Shown: piece by piece, positions 24,808 through 34,360 of the stretch
How the letters are laid out: every line of letters starts with the position of its first letter
How positions within the stretch are numbered: position 1 is the first letter of the stretch
DNA from: JBBPZA01 sp963797015
Lineage (GTDB): Bacteria; Actinomycetota; Thermoleophilia; Solirubrobacterales; Solirubrobacteraceae
Length of the DNA stretch: 64,000 nt
Direction: 5' to 3'
NCBI GenBank assembly: GCA_963797015.1
Contig: CAWCNV010000006.1
Coordinates: 310,001-374,000 of the forward strand
Position numbers and translations under genes: made by a program
Notes under the pieces: model-generated
What the model was told of the DNA's origin: nothing
Database searches by the model: none
What the model saw: the letters and a program-made list of their open reading frames with translations, nothing else

Positions 24808-25392
24808 ATGAGCCCACTCGTACCCATGGTTGTCGAGCAGACCTCCCGGGGGGAGCGAGCGTTCGACATCTACAGCCGCCTGCTGAACGAGCGGATCATC
24901 TTCCTCGGGACGCCGATCGACGACCAGATCGCCAACCTGATCGTCGCCCAGTTGCTGCACCTGGAGTCCGAGGATCCCGACAAGGACATCTCCATTTACA
25001 TCAACTCGCCGGGCGGCTCGGTGTACGCCGGCCTGGCGGTGTACGACACGATCCAGTTCATCAAGCCCGACGTGCAGACGATCTGCGTCGGGATCGCGAT
25101 GTCGATGGGAGCGTTGCTGCTCGCCGGCGGCGCCGAGGGCAAGCGCATGGCGCTGCCCAACGCGAAGATCCTCATCCACCAGGTGTCCTCGGCGTTCCAG
25201 GGCCAGGCCACCGACATCGAGATCCACGCGCGGGAGATCATCGACGTGCGCCGGCGCCTCGATGAGATCATCGCCAAGCACACCCACAAGGACATCGACA
25301 AGGTGAAGGCCGACACCGAGCGCGATTACTTCATGTCGTCCGACGAGGCCAAGGAGTACGGGATCATCGACCGCGTGATCTCCGAGCACTAG
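24808..25392 (+). CDS. clpP: ATP-dependent Clp protease proteolytic subunit
   Basis: 194 residues. The serine protease triad is present: Ser in CVGIAMSMGALLL, His in ILIHQVSSAFQGQ, and Asp in the MSSDEAKEYGIIDRV region. ClpP forms a tetradecameric barrel that degrades proteins unfolded by ClpX or ClpC. ATG 24808 follows a purine-rich GCGAGG; the ATG at 24766 adds an unlikely leader. A TAGACT hexamer near 24733 in the tig-clpP gap may be its -10 box. Confidence 0.97.
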   Translation: MSPLVPMVVEQTSRGERAFDIYSRLLNERIIFLGTPIDDQIANLIVAQLLHLESEDPDKDISIYINSPGGSVYAGLAVYDTIQFIKPDVQTICVGIAMSMGALLLAGGAEGKRMALPNAKILIHQVSSAFQGQATDIEIHAREIIDVRRRLDEIIAKHTHKDIDKVKADTERDYFMSSDEAKEYGIIDRVISEH

Positions 25393-25409
25393 GTAGGCTC
25401 GGAGCGCAT

Positions 25410-26684
<1,275 letters not shown>

Positions 26685-26694
26685 CGCCTCGCGC

Positions 26695-27189
26695 CTAGCG
26701 CTGGATCTCGATGAGCAGGACCCAGGCGTTCGCGACGCCGGCCGCGATCGCGGCGGCGATCCCGGCCGCGATCCAGTACAGGCCGCCGCCCGTCTCGGCC
26801 AGCACGCTCACCCCGCCGACGACGAACGGGACCGACCCGAGGCCGGGCAGGAGCACGCGGAAGACGATCCATGAGCGCGGCGCGCCGGCGGAGGGCAGGC
26901 TGCGCCGCATCGTGGCGGCCAGCCCGGCGACGATCGCGAGCCCTACGGCGAGCAGCTCCGCGCCCAGCGCGGTGGTGCTCTGGCCCGGGACGAGGCCTGC
27001 GATCGACACGATCACGACGGTGAGCAGAAGCAGCACGGTCTCGAGCGCGCGCTCGGGAACGCCGCGGAGCTCCAGGATCCGCTCGAGGTTGATCGAGACC
27101 GCGACGAACACGAGCCCGGCGAGCGCGGCGGCGGCCCCGGCCGTGGCGACGAACAGCTCGCTCCACTCGGCGGGCTCGTAGGCGGTCAC
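26695..27189 (-). CDS. Hypothetical integral membrane protein
   Basis: 164 residues from GTG 27189 (the frame to 27249 would overlap valS). Four predicted membrane helices: AAAALAGLVFVAVSI, VLLLLTVVIVSIAGLV, ALGAELLAVGLAIVAGLA, and the last third (ILLP..GSVPFVVGGVSVL, then WIAAGIAAAIAAGVANAWVLL). Resembles unnamed modulators of FtsH- or transporter-like small membrane proteins only in layout; no family is recognised. Divergent from valS, 28 bp apart. Confidence 0.7.
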   Translation of the reverse strand: MTAYEPAEWSELFVATAGAAAALAGLVFVAVSINLERILELRGVPERALETVLLLLTVVIVSIAGLVPGQSTTALGAELLAVGLAIVAGLAATMRRSLPSAGAPRSWIVFRVLLPGLGSVPFVVGGVSVLAETGGGLYWIAAGIAAAIAAGVANAWVLLIEIQR

Positions 27190-27201
27190 CGGCGCGCAAC
27201 C

Positions 27202-27207
27202 TACACT
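27202..27207 (+). promoter_or_regulatory. -10-like hexamer TACACT before valS
   Basis: Ten bases before the ATG at 27218; no Shine-Dalgarno is present in that gap. The clearest leaderless candidate in the window. Confidence 0.45.
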
Positions 27208-27217
27208 CTCGGCCCCG

Positions 27218-29797
27218 ATGGGCGCCGTCTCCGATCTCGAGTCCCGCACGCGCTACGAGCCGAGCGAGGTCGAGCCGCGGATCGTCGAGCGCTGGCTGGA
27301 ATCGGGGCTGTTCCACCCCGAGCCCGAGGGGACGCCGGAGGAGAATTACTCGATCGCGGTCCCGCCGCCGAACGTGACCGGCAGCCTCCACATGGGCCAC
27401 GCCCTGAACGGCTCGATCCAGGACGTCCTCGTCCGGTGCGCGCGCATGCGCGGGCGCCGCACGAAGTGGATCTTCGGCACCGACCACGCCGGCATCGCGA
27501 CCCAACGCCAGGTCGAGAAGGCGCTGGAGCGCGAGGGGACCAGCCGCGAGGAGCTCGGGCGCGAGGCGTTCGTCGAGCGCGTGTGGCGCTGGCGCGAGGA
27601 GTACGGCGGCCAGATCACGTCCCAGTTCAAGCGCCTGGGCGCGTCGCTGGACTACGAGGACGAGCGCTTCACGATGGATCCCGACTACGTGCGCGCGGTC
27701 ATGACCGTGTTCGTCGAGCTCTACGAGCAGGGCCTGATCTTCCGGGACAACTACATGGTCAACTGGGACCCGGGCCTGCGCTCGGCGATCTCCGACCTCG
27801 AGGTCGAGCAGCGCGAGGGCGTCGAGGACACGCTCTACTCGATCGCCTACCCGTTGGAGCCCGACCCCGCCCACCCGCTCGACCGCGGCTCGAGCGAGCT
27901 AGTGGTCGCCACCGTCAGGCCCGAGACGATGCTCGCCGACACGGCGGTCGCGGTGCACCCCGACGACGACCGCTACCGCGAGCTGATCGGGCGCAACGCG
28001 ATCCTGCCGCTCGTCGGCCGCCGCCTGCCGATCATCGCCGACGAGCACGTCGATCCCTCGTTCGGCACCGGCGCGCTCAAGATCACGCCCGGGCACGACC
28101 CAAACGACTTCGAGATCGGCCGCCGCCACGGCCTCGAGGAGGTCAGCGTGATCGGCGAGGACGGGCGCATGACGACCGCCGCCGGGGAGCCCTTCGCCGG
28201 CCTACCCGTGACAGAGGCCCAGCCCGCGGTGATCGCCGCGCTCGAGGCGCAGGGCCTGATCCGCGCGCGCGAGCCCTACGTCCACACCGTCCCGTTCTCG
28301 CACCGCTCGGGCGAGCGCGTCGAGCCCCTGATCTCGCTGCAGTGGTTCATGGAGATGCAGGAGCTCGCGCGGCCGGCGATCGAAGCGGTGACCCGCGGAC
28401 GCGTGCGCATCCACCCGGCCAAGGAGGCGCAACGCTACGTCGAGTGGCTGGAGGCGATCCGGCCGTGGTGTATCAGCCGCCAGCTCTGGTGGGGGCATCA
28501 GATCCCCGTCTGGTACCGCGGCGAGGAGACCTACGTCGGGCTCGAGCCCCCAGAGGGCGAGGGTTGGACGCGCGACCCAGATGTGCTCGACACCTGGTTC
28601 TCGTCGGCGCTGTGGCCGTTCGCGACGCTGGGCTGGCCGGATGACGCGCCGCAGCTGGGCGCCTTCTACCCGACCGATGTGCTCTCCACGGCGCGCGACA
28701 TCCTCTTCCTGTGGGTGGCGCGGATGGTGATGATGGGCCTGCGCTTCCCCGGCGAGGTCCCGTTCTCGGACGTGTACGTGCACTCGGTCATCCAGGCCCC
28801 GGACGGCCGGCGAATGTCCAAGTCGCTGGGCACCGGCATCGACCCGCTGGACCTCATCGAGCGCTACGGCGCGGACGCCGTGCGCTTCGGCCTGCTCGCG
28901 ATGTCCAGCGGCCAGGACGTCAAGTTCACCGAGGAGAAGATCGCCCAGGGCCAGGCGCTGGCCAACAAGCTGTGGAACGCAGCGCGGCTGGTGCTGCTGC
29001 GGATCGATCCGGAGGCGCGTCCCGAGCCCCGCCCGGGGACGGTCGAGGACCGCTGGATCCTCTCGCGCCTGCAGCGCGCGGTCGAGGAGGTCACGGGGCG
29101 CGTCGAGACGTTCGACTTCTCGCACGCGGCGCTCGCCCTCTACGACTTCGTCTACGGCGAGCTGTGCGACTGGTACCTGGAGATCGTCAAGCCGCGGCTC
29201 TACGACGCCGAGGCGGACGTCTCGGCGACCCTGCTCCACGTCCTCGGCGAGACGCTGGCGCTCGCCCACCCCATGATCCCGTTCGTCACCGAGGAGATCT
29301 GGGCCCACATGCCGGGCGCCGAGGGACTGATGGCGGCGCACGCGGCGGCGCGCGTGGAGCCGGCGCTTGTCGACGACGAGGCCGAGGAGCAGATGGCGCG
29401 GGCGATCGGCGCCGTGCAGGCGCTGCGCGGATGGCGCGACGAGGTAGGGGTGCGGCCGGGGCTGGTCATCGAGGCGCGCCTGGCCGCCGACGGCTACGAG
29501 CAGACGGCGCAGACCGTCGCCCGGCTGGCCCGCGTCACGTTCGTCGCCGACGGACCGCGGCCGGCGGCGTCGGTCACCGTCCCGCGCGGAGCGGTCGAGG
29601 TGCTGCCCTCGCCCGACCTCGACCTCGAGGCGGCTCAGCGCCGGCGCGAGCAGCGCGCCGCGAAGCTCCGAGCCGAGATCGAGCGCGCCGAGCGCAAGCT
29701 GGCCAACGCCGGCTTCACGGCCAAGGCACCGCCCGAAGTGGTCGCGGCCGAGCGCGAGAAGCTCGCGCGGCTGAGGTCGGAGCTGGAGGCGCTGTAG
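27218..29797 (+). CDS. valS: Valyl-tRNA synthetase
   Basis: 859 residues. HIGH motif in PPPNVTGSLHMGHALN (HMGH at about 58-61) and KMSKS-type motif RMSKSLGTG (about 532-540). The CP1 editing domain lies between (TVRPETMLADTAVAVHP and GTGALKITPGHDPNDF). The anticodon-binding domain and a C-terminal coiled coil rich in Arg/Glu (AQRRREQRAAKLRAEIERAE) complete the enzyme. It charges tRNA-Val in the cytoplasm. Confidence 0.97.
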   Translation: MGAVSDLESRTRYEPSEVEPRIVERWLESGLFHPEPEGTPEENYSIAVPPPNVTGSLHMGHALNGSIQDVLVRCARMRGRRTKWIFGTDHAGIATQRQVEKALEREGTSREELGREAFVERVWRWREEYGGQITSQFKRLGASLDYEDERFTMDPDYVRAVMTVFVELYEQGLIFRDNYMVNWDPGLRSAISDLEVEQREGVEDTLYSIAYPLEPDPAHPLDRGSSELVVATVRPETMLADTAVAVHPDDDRYRELIGRNAILPLVGRRLPIIADEHVDPSFGTGALKITPGHDPNDFEIGRRHGLEEVSVIGEDGRMTTAAGEPFAGLPVTEAQPAVIAALEAQGLIRAREPYVHTVPFSHRSGERVEPLISLQWFMEMQELARPAIEAVTRGRVRIHPAKEAQRYVEWLEAIRPWCISRQLWWGHQIPVWYRGEETYVGLEPPEGEGWTRDPDVLDTWFSSALWPFATLGWPDDAPQLGAFYPTDVLSTARDILFLWVARMVMMGLRFPGEVPFSDVYVHSVIQAPDGRRMSKSLGTGIDPLDLIERYGADAVRFGLLAMSSGQDVKFTEEKIAQGQALANKLWNAARLVLLRIDPEARPEPRPGTVEDRWILSRLQRAVEEVTGRVETFDFSHAALALYDFVYGELCDWYLEIVKPRLYDAEADVSATLLHVLGETLALAHPMIPFVTEEIWAHMPGAEGLMAAHAAARVEPALVDDEAEEQMARAIGAVQALRGWRDEVGVRPGLVIEARLAADGYEQTAQTVARLARVTFVADGPRPAASVTVPRGAVEVLPSPDLDLEAAQRRREQRAAKLRAEIERAERKLANAGFTAKAPPEVVAAEREKLARLRSELEAL

Positions 29798-29809
29798 GCG
29801 CGCTGTGCA

Positions 29810-29948
29810 GGGACGAACGGCGATCGACGAGGGAAAGGGAGGAGAGGGCGCCGATCGCTGGGCGAGACTGTGGTTCGGCCCCCATTACGGGCCCAGGTGC
29901 AGTCTCGGCCTCGAGACCCACCTCTCTCATCATTCGTCGATGCCGTTC
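29810..29948. repeat. Palindromic intergenic element, copy B
   Basis: Outer arms at 29810-29842 (GGGACGAACGGCGATCGACG...) and 29921-29948 are inverted. The inner hairpin has CGAGACTG (29863-29870) with CAGTCTCG (29900-29907) and GGCCC/GGGCC at the tip. It occupies the whole valS-folC gap, and its right arm ends 14 nt before the folC start. Inner sequence differs from copies A and C. Confidence 0.75.
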
Positions 29949-29962
29949 AAGGCGGTGACGCT

Positions 29963-31216
29963 GTGACGTGGTCCTACGAGGAGGCCGAGCGCTACCTGCT
30001 CGGGCTCGAGCTGTTCGGCATGCGCTTCGGGCTGGACCGCATGCGGCGCCTGACCACGGCGCTCGGCCTGCCCCAGCGCGAGTTCGCGTCGGTCCACGTC
30101 GTCGGCTCCAACGGCAAGTCCTCGACCGTGCGCATGATCGCCGCGATCCTCGAGCGCCACGGCCGGCGCACCGGCGCGTACCTGTCGCCGCACCTGCGCT
30201 CGTTCACCGAGCGCATCAGGGTCGGCGACGAGGACTCGGAGCCGGCGGCGTTCGCCGCCGCCGTGCAGCGCACGGCCCGCGCTGCCGAGCTGGTGGACCG
30301 CACGCTCGCCGAGGGCGACCGGGTGACGCAGTTCGAGGCGCTCACCGCCGCCGCGTTCTCCGAGCTCGCGCGCCGAAGGGTCGACGTCGCGGTGGTCGAG
30401 GCGGGGCTCGGCGGCCGTTACGACGCCACCAACGTGATCCCGTCCGCGGTCCAGGTGCTCACGACCGTCTCGCTCGAGCACACGCGCTGGCTGGGGCCCA
30501 CGGTGCGCGACATCGTGCGCGAGAAGCTGGCGGTCGTGCAGGACGGCGCAACACTGGTGGTGGGCGAGCTGCCGGGCGACGCGGAGGAGGAAGCGCGCGC
30601 GGCGGCGCAGCGCCACCGAGCGCGGCTCGTACACGCGTCCGCCGACCCCGGTGTCCCGGTCGCGGCGGCGGGGAGCTTCCAGCGCCGCAACTTCGCGCTC
30701 GCGGTGGCTGCAGCACGGGCGCTGCTGGGCGAGCTCGACGGCGCGGCCGTGCGCGACGCGGCCGCGTCCGTGCTCGTGCCCGGGCGCCTGGAGGTGATCG
30801 ACGGCGAGCCGCTCACGCTGCTCGACGGCGCGCACAACCCGAGCGGGATGGCCGCGCTGGCCGAGGCGCTGCGGGAGATGCGCGAGCGCGGGGCGGCCGG
30901 CGGACCGCTCGTCGCCGTCGTCTCGATCCTGGATGACAAGGACGCCGCCAGTATGCTGCGCGCGCTGCTTCCGCTCTGCGACGCCGTCGTGCTCACCTCA
31001 AACGCCAACCCGCGCGCGCTCTCGCCGGCCACGCTCGAGTCGCTCACGGGCCAGCTCGCCGGGCCGCGCACCGAACGCGAGCCCGACCCGCAGCTCGCGC
31101 TCGCCCGCGCCCGCGAGCTCGCCGGCCCCGGCGGCACGGTGGTTGCGACGGGCTCGATCTACCTGATCGCCGACCTGGTGCGCGTACCCGGTGAGGGCCG
31201 CGCGTCGATGCTGTGA
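29963..31216 (+). CDS. folC: Folylpolyglutamate synthase / dihydrofolate synthase
   Basis: 417 residues from GTG 29963, which follows an AAGGCGGTG box and gives the typical N-terminus TWSYEEAERYLLGLELFG. The ATP-binding loop HVVGSNGKSSTVRMIAAIL, the substrate loop GAYLSPHLRSFTERIRVG, the central VAVVEAGLGGRYDATNV and LLDGAHNPSGMAAL are all present. It adds glutamates to folates. ATG 29870 would start inside palindromic copy B and is rejected. The stop overlaps the next small gene by 4 bp. Confidence 0.95.
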   Translation: MTWSYEEAERYLLGLELFGMRFGLDRMRRLTTALGLPQREFASVHVVGSNGKSSTVRMIAAILERHGRRTGAYLSPHLRSFTERIRVGDEDSEPAAFAAAVQRTARAAELVDRTLAEGDRVTQFEALTAAAFSELARRRVDVAVVEAGLGGRYDATNVIPSAVQVLTTVSLEHTRWLGPTVRDIVREKLAVVQDGATLVVGELPGDAEEEARAAAQRHRARLVHASADPGVPVAAAGSFQRRNFALAVAAARALLGELDGAAVRDAAASVLVPGRLEVIDGEPLTLLDGAHNPSGMAALAEALREMRERGAAGGPLVAVVSILDDKDAASMLRALLPLCDAVVLTSNANPRALSPATLESLTGQLAGPRTEREPDPQLALARARELAGPGGTVVATGSIYLIADLVRVPGEGRASML

Positions 31217-31332
31217 ACGACCGCGACGGCCCCCAGTTCCTGCCGATGATCGCGCTCGTGGCGGTCGTCGTCGCGCTGGTGATCCTGGTCTTCTTCGCGC
31301 TCGGTTACGCTTTCGGCCGGTTGTTCCTCTAG
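31213..31332 (+). CDS. Small single-pass membrane protein
   Basis: 39 residues from GTG: NDRDGPQF, then a 24-residue hydrophobic helix (ALVAVVVALVILVFF) and a short tail GYAFGRLFL. It overlaps folC by GTGA, so it is likely translated by coupling. Function unknown. Confidence 0.6.
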   Translation: MNDRDGPQFLPMIALVAVVVALVILVFFALGYAFGRLFL

Positions 31333-31365
31333 CCTCCCGGCGTCGCCAGGGAGTGAGGCGGCGAC

Positions 31366-31371
31366 TACCCT
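31366..31371 (+). promoter_or_regulatory. -10-like hexamer TACCCT before the zinc-ribbon gene
   Basis: Ten bases before ATG 31382 with no ribosome binding site in that gap. Confidence 0.35.
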
Positions 31372-31381
31372 TCCTCGCGCG

Positions 31382-31900
31382 ATGACGCCTCCAGCGATCT
31401 TCGGGATCACCAATGACGGCCTCAACCTGGCCGTCAACCTGCTGCTCCTGTTCCTGGTCGTCGTCTGGCTCGCGCTGATCTACTGGACCTACGCCGACGC
31501 GCGGCGGCGCATCGCCGATCCGATGCTCGTCGTGTGCGCGACGGCCGCGTCGCTGTTCCCGTTCGTTGGCACGATCGTCTACATGATCGTGCGCCCGCCC
31601 GAGTACCTGGACGACGTGCGCGAGCGCGAGCTCGAGATGCAGGCCGCCGAGGCCCGCCTCTACCAGCTGACGACGGGCTTCTGCCCGCACTGCGACCAGC
31701 CGGTCGAGCGCGACTTCCTGCGCTGCCCGAGCTGCCTGCGCAAGCTCAAGGACCCGTGCCCGAACTGCCGCCGCCCGCTCGACCCGGCGTGGCGCGTGTG
31801 CCCGTTCTGCGAGGCCGAGGTCGCACCGCCCGAGCGCGCGGCCCGCCGGCGGAGACGCCGCCCCGACACCTCCGAGCGCGAGGCGTTGACCGAGACGTAG
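31382..31900 (+). CDS. Membrane protein with tandem zinc ribbons
   Basis: 172 residues. Two N-terminal helices (AVNLLLLFLVVVWLALIYW and LVVCATAASLFPFVGTIVYM) precede a cytoplasmic part with three Cys pairs in order: CPHC, CPSC, CPNC and CPFC, giving two zinc-ribbon-like modules. The C-terminus is Arg-rich. Double zinc ribbons often mediate protein or nucleic-acid contacts; the role is unknown. Palindromic copy C follows. Confidence 0.75.
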   Translation: MTPPAIFGITNDGLNLAVNLLLLFLVVVWLALIYWTYADARRRIADPMLVVCATAASLFPFVGTIVYMIVRPPEYLDDVRERELEMQAAEARLYQLTTGFCPHCDQPVERDFLRCPSCLRKLKDPCPNCRRPLDPAWRVCPFCEAEVAPPERAARRRRRRPDTSEREALTET

Positions 31901-31946
31901 CGGTCGGGTCGCCCGCGCGGGCGCGTGAGCGCTCCTAGGGCATCCC

Positions 31947-32107
31947 GGCGGGCGACGAGGGAGAGGAAGGGGAGCGGGAGAGGGACGATTTTCTTTCTGG
32001 GTCGAGTTATGTACCTATAGGGTCGATAACTCGACTCAGAACGCCGGGACGCCCGATTCTCGCCCCGGCGCCCGTGGCTCCTTTCCCCTCGTCGCCCGCC
32101 GTTCGTC
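31947..32107. repeat. Palindromic intergenic element, copy C
   Basis: Outer arms at 31947-31974 (GGCGGGCGACGAGGGAGAGG...) and 32078-32107 are inverted. The inner hairpin pairs TTCTGGGTCGAGTTAT (31995-32010) with ATAACTCGACTCAGAA (32026-32041), 15 of 16 bases. The TTCTGGG...CTCAGAA tips, with the same G-T mismatch, are shared with copy A. Lies between the zinc-ribbon gene and ndk. Confidence 0.8.
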
Positions 32108-32164
32108 AGCGGCGCGGGGACGGCTAGGCTCCCCGCCTCCGCACCCCCAGGACAGGAGCAGCCC

Positions 32165-32569
32165 GTGGACCAGACCCTCATCCTCGTCAAGCCCGACGCC
32201 TTCGCGCGCGGGCTCACCGGCGAGATCGTCTCGCGCTTCGAGCGCAAGGGACTGCGTATCGCAGCTATGCGACTGCTCACCGTCGACCAGGAGCTCGCCG
32301 AGCGCCACTACGCCGAGCACGAGGGCAAGCCGTTCTTCAAGGAGCTCGTCGAGTTCATCACCTCGGGGCCGATCGTCGCCTTCGCTCTCGAGGGCGACGA
32401 CGCCGTAACCGCGGCGCGCCAGGTGATCGGGGCCACGAACCCGCTCGAGGCGGCGCCGGGCTCGATCCGCGGCGACTTCGCGGTCCAGGTCGGCCAGAAC
32501 CTCGTCCACGGCTCGGACTCCGCGGAGTCCGCCGAGCGCGAGGTGCAGCTGTTCTTCGGCAACCCCTAG
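32165..32569 (+). CDS. ndk: Nucleoside diphosphate kinase
   Basis: 134 residues from GTG with AGGAG about 8 nt upstream. Signature KPDAFARGLTGEIVSRFE, the substrate helix RHYAEHEGKPFF and the phospho-histidine in GQNLVHGSDSAESAERE are intact. It transfers gamma-phosphate between NTPs and NDPs. The C-terminus ends FFGNP, then TAG. The maf frame begins immediately, one base back relative to the ndk frame, at a CCCC tract. Confidence 0.96.
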   Translation: MDQTLILVKPDAFARGLTGEIVSRFERKGLRIAAMRLLTVDQELAERHYAEHEGKPFFKELVEFITSGPIVAFALEGDDAVTAARQVIGATNPLEAAPGSIRGDFAVQVGQNLVHGSDSAESAEREVQLFFGNP

Positions 32570-33111
32570 TTCTCGCCTCGCGCTCGCCGCAGCGGCGCGC
32601 GATCCTCGAGCGGCTGGGGATCCCGTTCGAGGTTCGGGTCGGCGACGTCGACGAGCTCGGCGAGGGCGAGCCTGCAGAGGTCGCGCTCGAGAACGCACGG
32701 CGCAAGGTGCGCGCGGTGGTGGACGGGATCGAGAGCCGCCCAGTGCTCGGCGTCGACACCCTCGTCGCCCTCGACGGCCGGATCTACGGCCAGCCTGCGA
32801 GCGAGGACGAGGCCCGCGCCACGCTGCGCGCGCTGGCCGGCCGCACGCACGAGGTCGTCTCGGGACTGTGCCTGATCGGGGGGGACGGTGTATGTGAGGG
32901 GGTAGCGCGCACCCGAGTGACGTTCCGCGCCTGCGATGAGCGCCTGCTGGACTGGTATCTGGCATGTGGGGAATGGCGCGGGCGCGCGGGCGCCTACGCC
33001 ATCCAGGAGCGCGGCGCCGCGCTGGTGCAGAGCATCGACGGCGACTACCTGAACGTCGTCGGACTGCCGCTGGCGCTCCTGTTGAACCTCGTCCCGGAGG
33101 TCTTTCCGTAG
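32566..33111 (+). CDS. maf: Maf-family nucleotide pyrophosphatase (start codon unresolved)
   Basis: About 180 residues of intact Maf sequence. It opens LVLASRSPQRRAILERLGI (the conserved S-R-S-P-x-R substrate motif) and continues LGVDTLVALDGRIYGQP, RTHEVVSGLCLI, RAGAYAIQERGAALVQSI and NVVGLPLALL. Maf proteins hydrolyse modified or canonical NTPs. No ATG, GTG or TTG occurs in frame before the motif: codons are CCC CTA GTT CTC GCC. The first in-frame GTG (32707) would delete the active-site N-terminus. The coordinate given is the first codon of the maf frame after the ndk overlap; the real start is not seen. Confidence 0.8.
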   Translation, partial: LVLASRSPQRRAILERLGIPFEVRVGDVDELGEGEPAEVALENARRKVRAVVDGIESRPVLGVDTLVALDGRIYGQPASEDEARATLRALAGRTHEVVSGLCLIGGDGVCEGVARTRVTFRACDERLLDWYLACGEWRGRAGAYAIQERGAALVQSIDGDYLNVVGLPLALLLNLVPEVFP

Positions 33112-33275
33112 TGGCACTTGCAGCCGTTTTCGCATTCCAAAGCGCCGCATGGTCGTTCGGTACACTGGCGCCAAGGCACCGCGGGCGACCCCGCGCAGCG
33201 GGTGAGGCCCGTAGCCGGGGCCGGTGCGCGGCAGCCTCGCGTGCACCCGCCCGGCCAGCCTGACACACCTCCTAT

Positions 33276-34325
33276 ATGGGTCTGTTCACCTACCTCACCG
33301 GCTTCGGTGGCCGCGACATGGCGGTTGACCTCGGGACCGCCAACACGCTCGTCTACGTGCGCGGCCGCGGAATCGTGCTGTCAGAGCCGTCGGTGGTCGC
33401 GGTCGATTCGCGCAGCGGCGAGGTCCACGCCGTCGGCATCGAGGCCAAGCGCATGCTCGGTCGCACGCCCGGCACGATCCAGGCCATCCGGCCGCTCAAG
33501 GACGGTGTGATCGCCGACTTCGACGTGACCGAGGAGATGCTGCGCCACTTCATCCAGAAGGTGCACCAGAACCGCTGGGCGCATCCGCGCGTGGTGGTGT
33601 GCGTGCCCTCGGGCGTCACCGGGGTCGAGAAGCGCGCCGTCGAGGAGGCGTGCCTGAGCGCCGGCGCGCGCCAGGCCTACCTGATCGAGGAGCCCATGGC
33701 GGCGGCGATCGGCTCCGGCCTCCCCGTCGGCGAGCCCACGGGCAACATGGTCGTCGACGTCGGCGGCGGCACCAGCGAGGTCGCCGTGATCTCGCTCGGA
33801 GGGATCGTCGTCTCGCAGTCGATCCGCGTCGGCGGCGACGAGATGGACGACGCGATCATCAACTACGTCAAGCGCGAGTACAAGCTGCTGATCGGCAACC
33901 AGACCGCCGAGGAGGTCAAGCTCGAGATCGGCTCGGCCTACCCCATGCCCGAGGAGGAGGTCCAGGCCGAGATCCGCGGGCGCGACATGGTGTCCGGCCT
34001 ACCCAAGACGGTGGTCCTCACCTCCGAGGAGATCCGCGCCGCGCTCGAGGAGCCCGTCGGGCAGATCCTCGAGGCGGTCAAGGAAACGCTGGACCGCACG
34101 CCGCCCGAGCTGGCCGCGGACATCATGGATCGGGGGATCATGCTCGCAGGCGGCGGCTCGCTGCTGCAGGGCCTCGACGAGCGGCTGCGGCACGAGACCC
34201 AGATGCCCGCGCACCTCGCCGAGTCCCCGCTCACCTGCGTCGCCGTCGGCTCCGGGCGCTCCCTGGAGGAGTTCGAGGCCATCCACCGCTCCAACAAGAA
34301 TTCAAAGGGCCGGCGGCGCCGCTAG
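33276..34325 (+). CDS. mreB: Rod-shape-determining protein MreB
   Basis: 349 residues. The actin-like ATPase motifs are present: phosphate 1 (MAVDLGTANTLVYVRG), connect 1 (EPMAAAIGSGLPVGE), phosphate 2 (MVVDVGGGTSEVAVISLGG) and adenosine (IMLAGGGSLLQGLDERL). MreB polymerises under the membrane to guide lateral wall synthesis. A TACACT hexamer at 33161-33166 in the 165-bp leader may be a promoter, which would make this the first gene of the mre operon. Confidence 0.97.
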   Translation: MGLFTYLTGFGGRDMAVDLGTANTLVYVRGRGIVLSEPSVVAVDSRSGEVHAVGIEAKRMLGRTPGTIQAIRPLKDGVIADFDVTEEMLRHFIQKVHQNRWAHPRVVVCVPSGVTGVEKRAVEEACLSAGARQAYLIEEPMAAAIGSGLPVGEPTGNMVVDVGGGTSEVAVISLGGIVVSQSIRVGGDEMDDAIINYVKREYKLLIGNQTAEEVKLEIGSAYPMPEEEVQAEIRGRDMVSGLPKTVVLTSEEIRAALEEPVGQILEAVKETLDRTPPELAADIMDRGIMLAGGGSLLQGLDERLRHETQMPAHLAESPLTCVAVGSGRSLEEFEAIHRSNKNSKGRRRR

Positions 34326-34360
34326 CGCTCGAGCCGGCCGTCCCGACCAGTCCAAACACC

